A stretch of 64,000 bases of DNA from an uncultured Fluviicola sp. (GTDB taxonomy: Bacteria > Bacteroidota > Bacteroidia > Flavobacteriales > Crocinitomicaceae): assembly GCF_946478805.1 (NCBI RefSeq), contig NZ_CAMLDC010000008.1, positions 62,001-126,000 on the forward strand, in the 5' to 3' direction. The notes beneath the pieces were generated by a model. That model made no database searches. It worked only from the letters and a program-made list of their open reading frames with translations, and was not told where the DNA came from. The position numbers and the translations under genes are program-made. Below, in pieces: positions 63,947 to 64,000 of this stretch (its first letter is position 1; every line of letters begins with the position of its first letter).

Positions 63947-64000
63947 ATGAGAATATCTGCTTCGATTTATTCGGATAAGAAACGTGACCTGTCGGAAACG
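63947..64000 (+). CDS. Start of a gene cut by the window edge
   Basis: Only 18 codons are visible: MRISASIYSDKKRDLSET. The short strand resembles the first beta strand of ribulose-phosphate 3-epimerase-like TIM barrels, but this is too short to assign. The ATG is preceded closely by TATTTTTG, which supports a real start. Confidence 0.5.
   Translation, partial: MRISASIYSDKKRDLSET

Overview
The window comes from an AT-rich bacterium that is almost certainly a Bacteroidota, most likely a Flavobacteriales of the Fluviicola/Crocinitomicaceae kind. This is a judgement from gene content, not a database match. Supporting signs are a type IX secretion C-terminal sorting domain, a DUF1573 lipoprotein, a fused SpmA/SpmB protein, a short KdpD followed by a separate histidine kinase, a Rho factor with an N/Q-rich extension, and TAnnTTTG-type -7 promoter elements instead of clear -35/-10 boxes. 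I saw no rRNA, tRNA, CRISPR array, prophage or insertion sequence. The genes look chromosomal.

Region 1 (1-10,100, minus strand) is a complete potassium-uptake (Kdp) module. It contains a sigma-54-type response regulator, a 92-aa protein, two tiny membrane peptides (one is KdpF), KdpA, KdpB, KdpC, an outer-membrane porin-like barrel, a short KdpD, and a histidine kinase cut by the window edge. The layout suggests high-affinity K+ uptake with its own outer-membrane channel and a sigma-54 switch in place of the KdpE of E. coli.

Region 2 (10,400-19,430, plus strand) has a flavin-dependent luciferase-like oxidoreductase, a lipoprotein, a TPR protein, a secreted nidogen-like T9SS cargo, and then a tight string of TPR, phosphosulfolactate synthase (ComA), WD40, M50 protease and Smr-domain genes. 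Region 3 (19,500-33,750) is mainly housekeeping and envelope. It holds an MliC-like lipoprotein, a TsaC-GATase-SpmAB-GNAT operon, DUF1573 plus a C-terminal protease, an NlpC/P60 hydrolase, a large sensor with a SpoIIE phosphatase output, and a polyamine operon made of an AdoMetDC-spermidine synthase fusion and an agmatinase-like enzyme.

Region 4 (33,950-50,060) carries an alpha/beta hydrolase with a 9-base C tract, EF-P, a TatA-like protein, an orphan GAD-like/DUF1851 protein, an FAD oxidoreductase, a 1791-aa exported protein with about 18 degenerate 59-aa repeats and a long coiled coil, Mpl, a DUF4199 protein, Rho and a dicarboxylate symporter. Region 5 (50,180-64,000) has UvrA, an ECF sigma factor, a kinase-fold phosphotransferase gene bracketed by two near-identical 43-bp repeats, a CMD/Crp/B1 metallo-beta-lactamase group, PEP carboxykinase, an esterase, a membrane-anchored MutS-like ATPase, ElbB and a DCC-family protein.

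Intergenic DNA is short but structured. There are many intrinsic terminators, three related AATTGAAAA-type inverted repeats at gene 3' ends, a separate GATCAATTATCAAGG inverted repeat, and an AACC-CAAAG inverted repeat at 63,251-63,336. The best candidates for undescribed biology are the giant repeat protein, the Kdp accessory genes with their apparent sigma-54 control, and the repeat-bracketed phosphotransferase gene.
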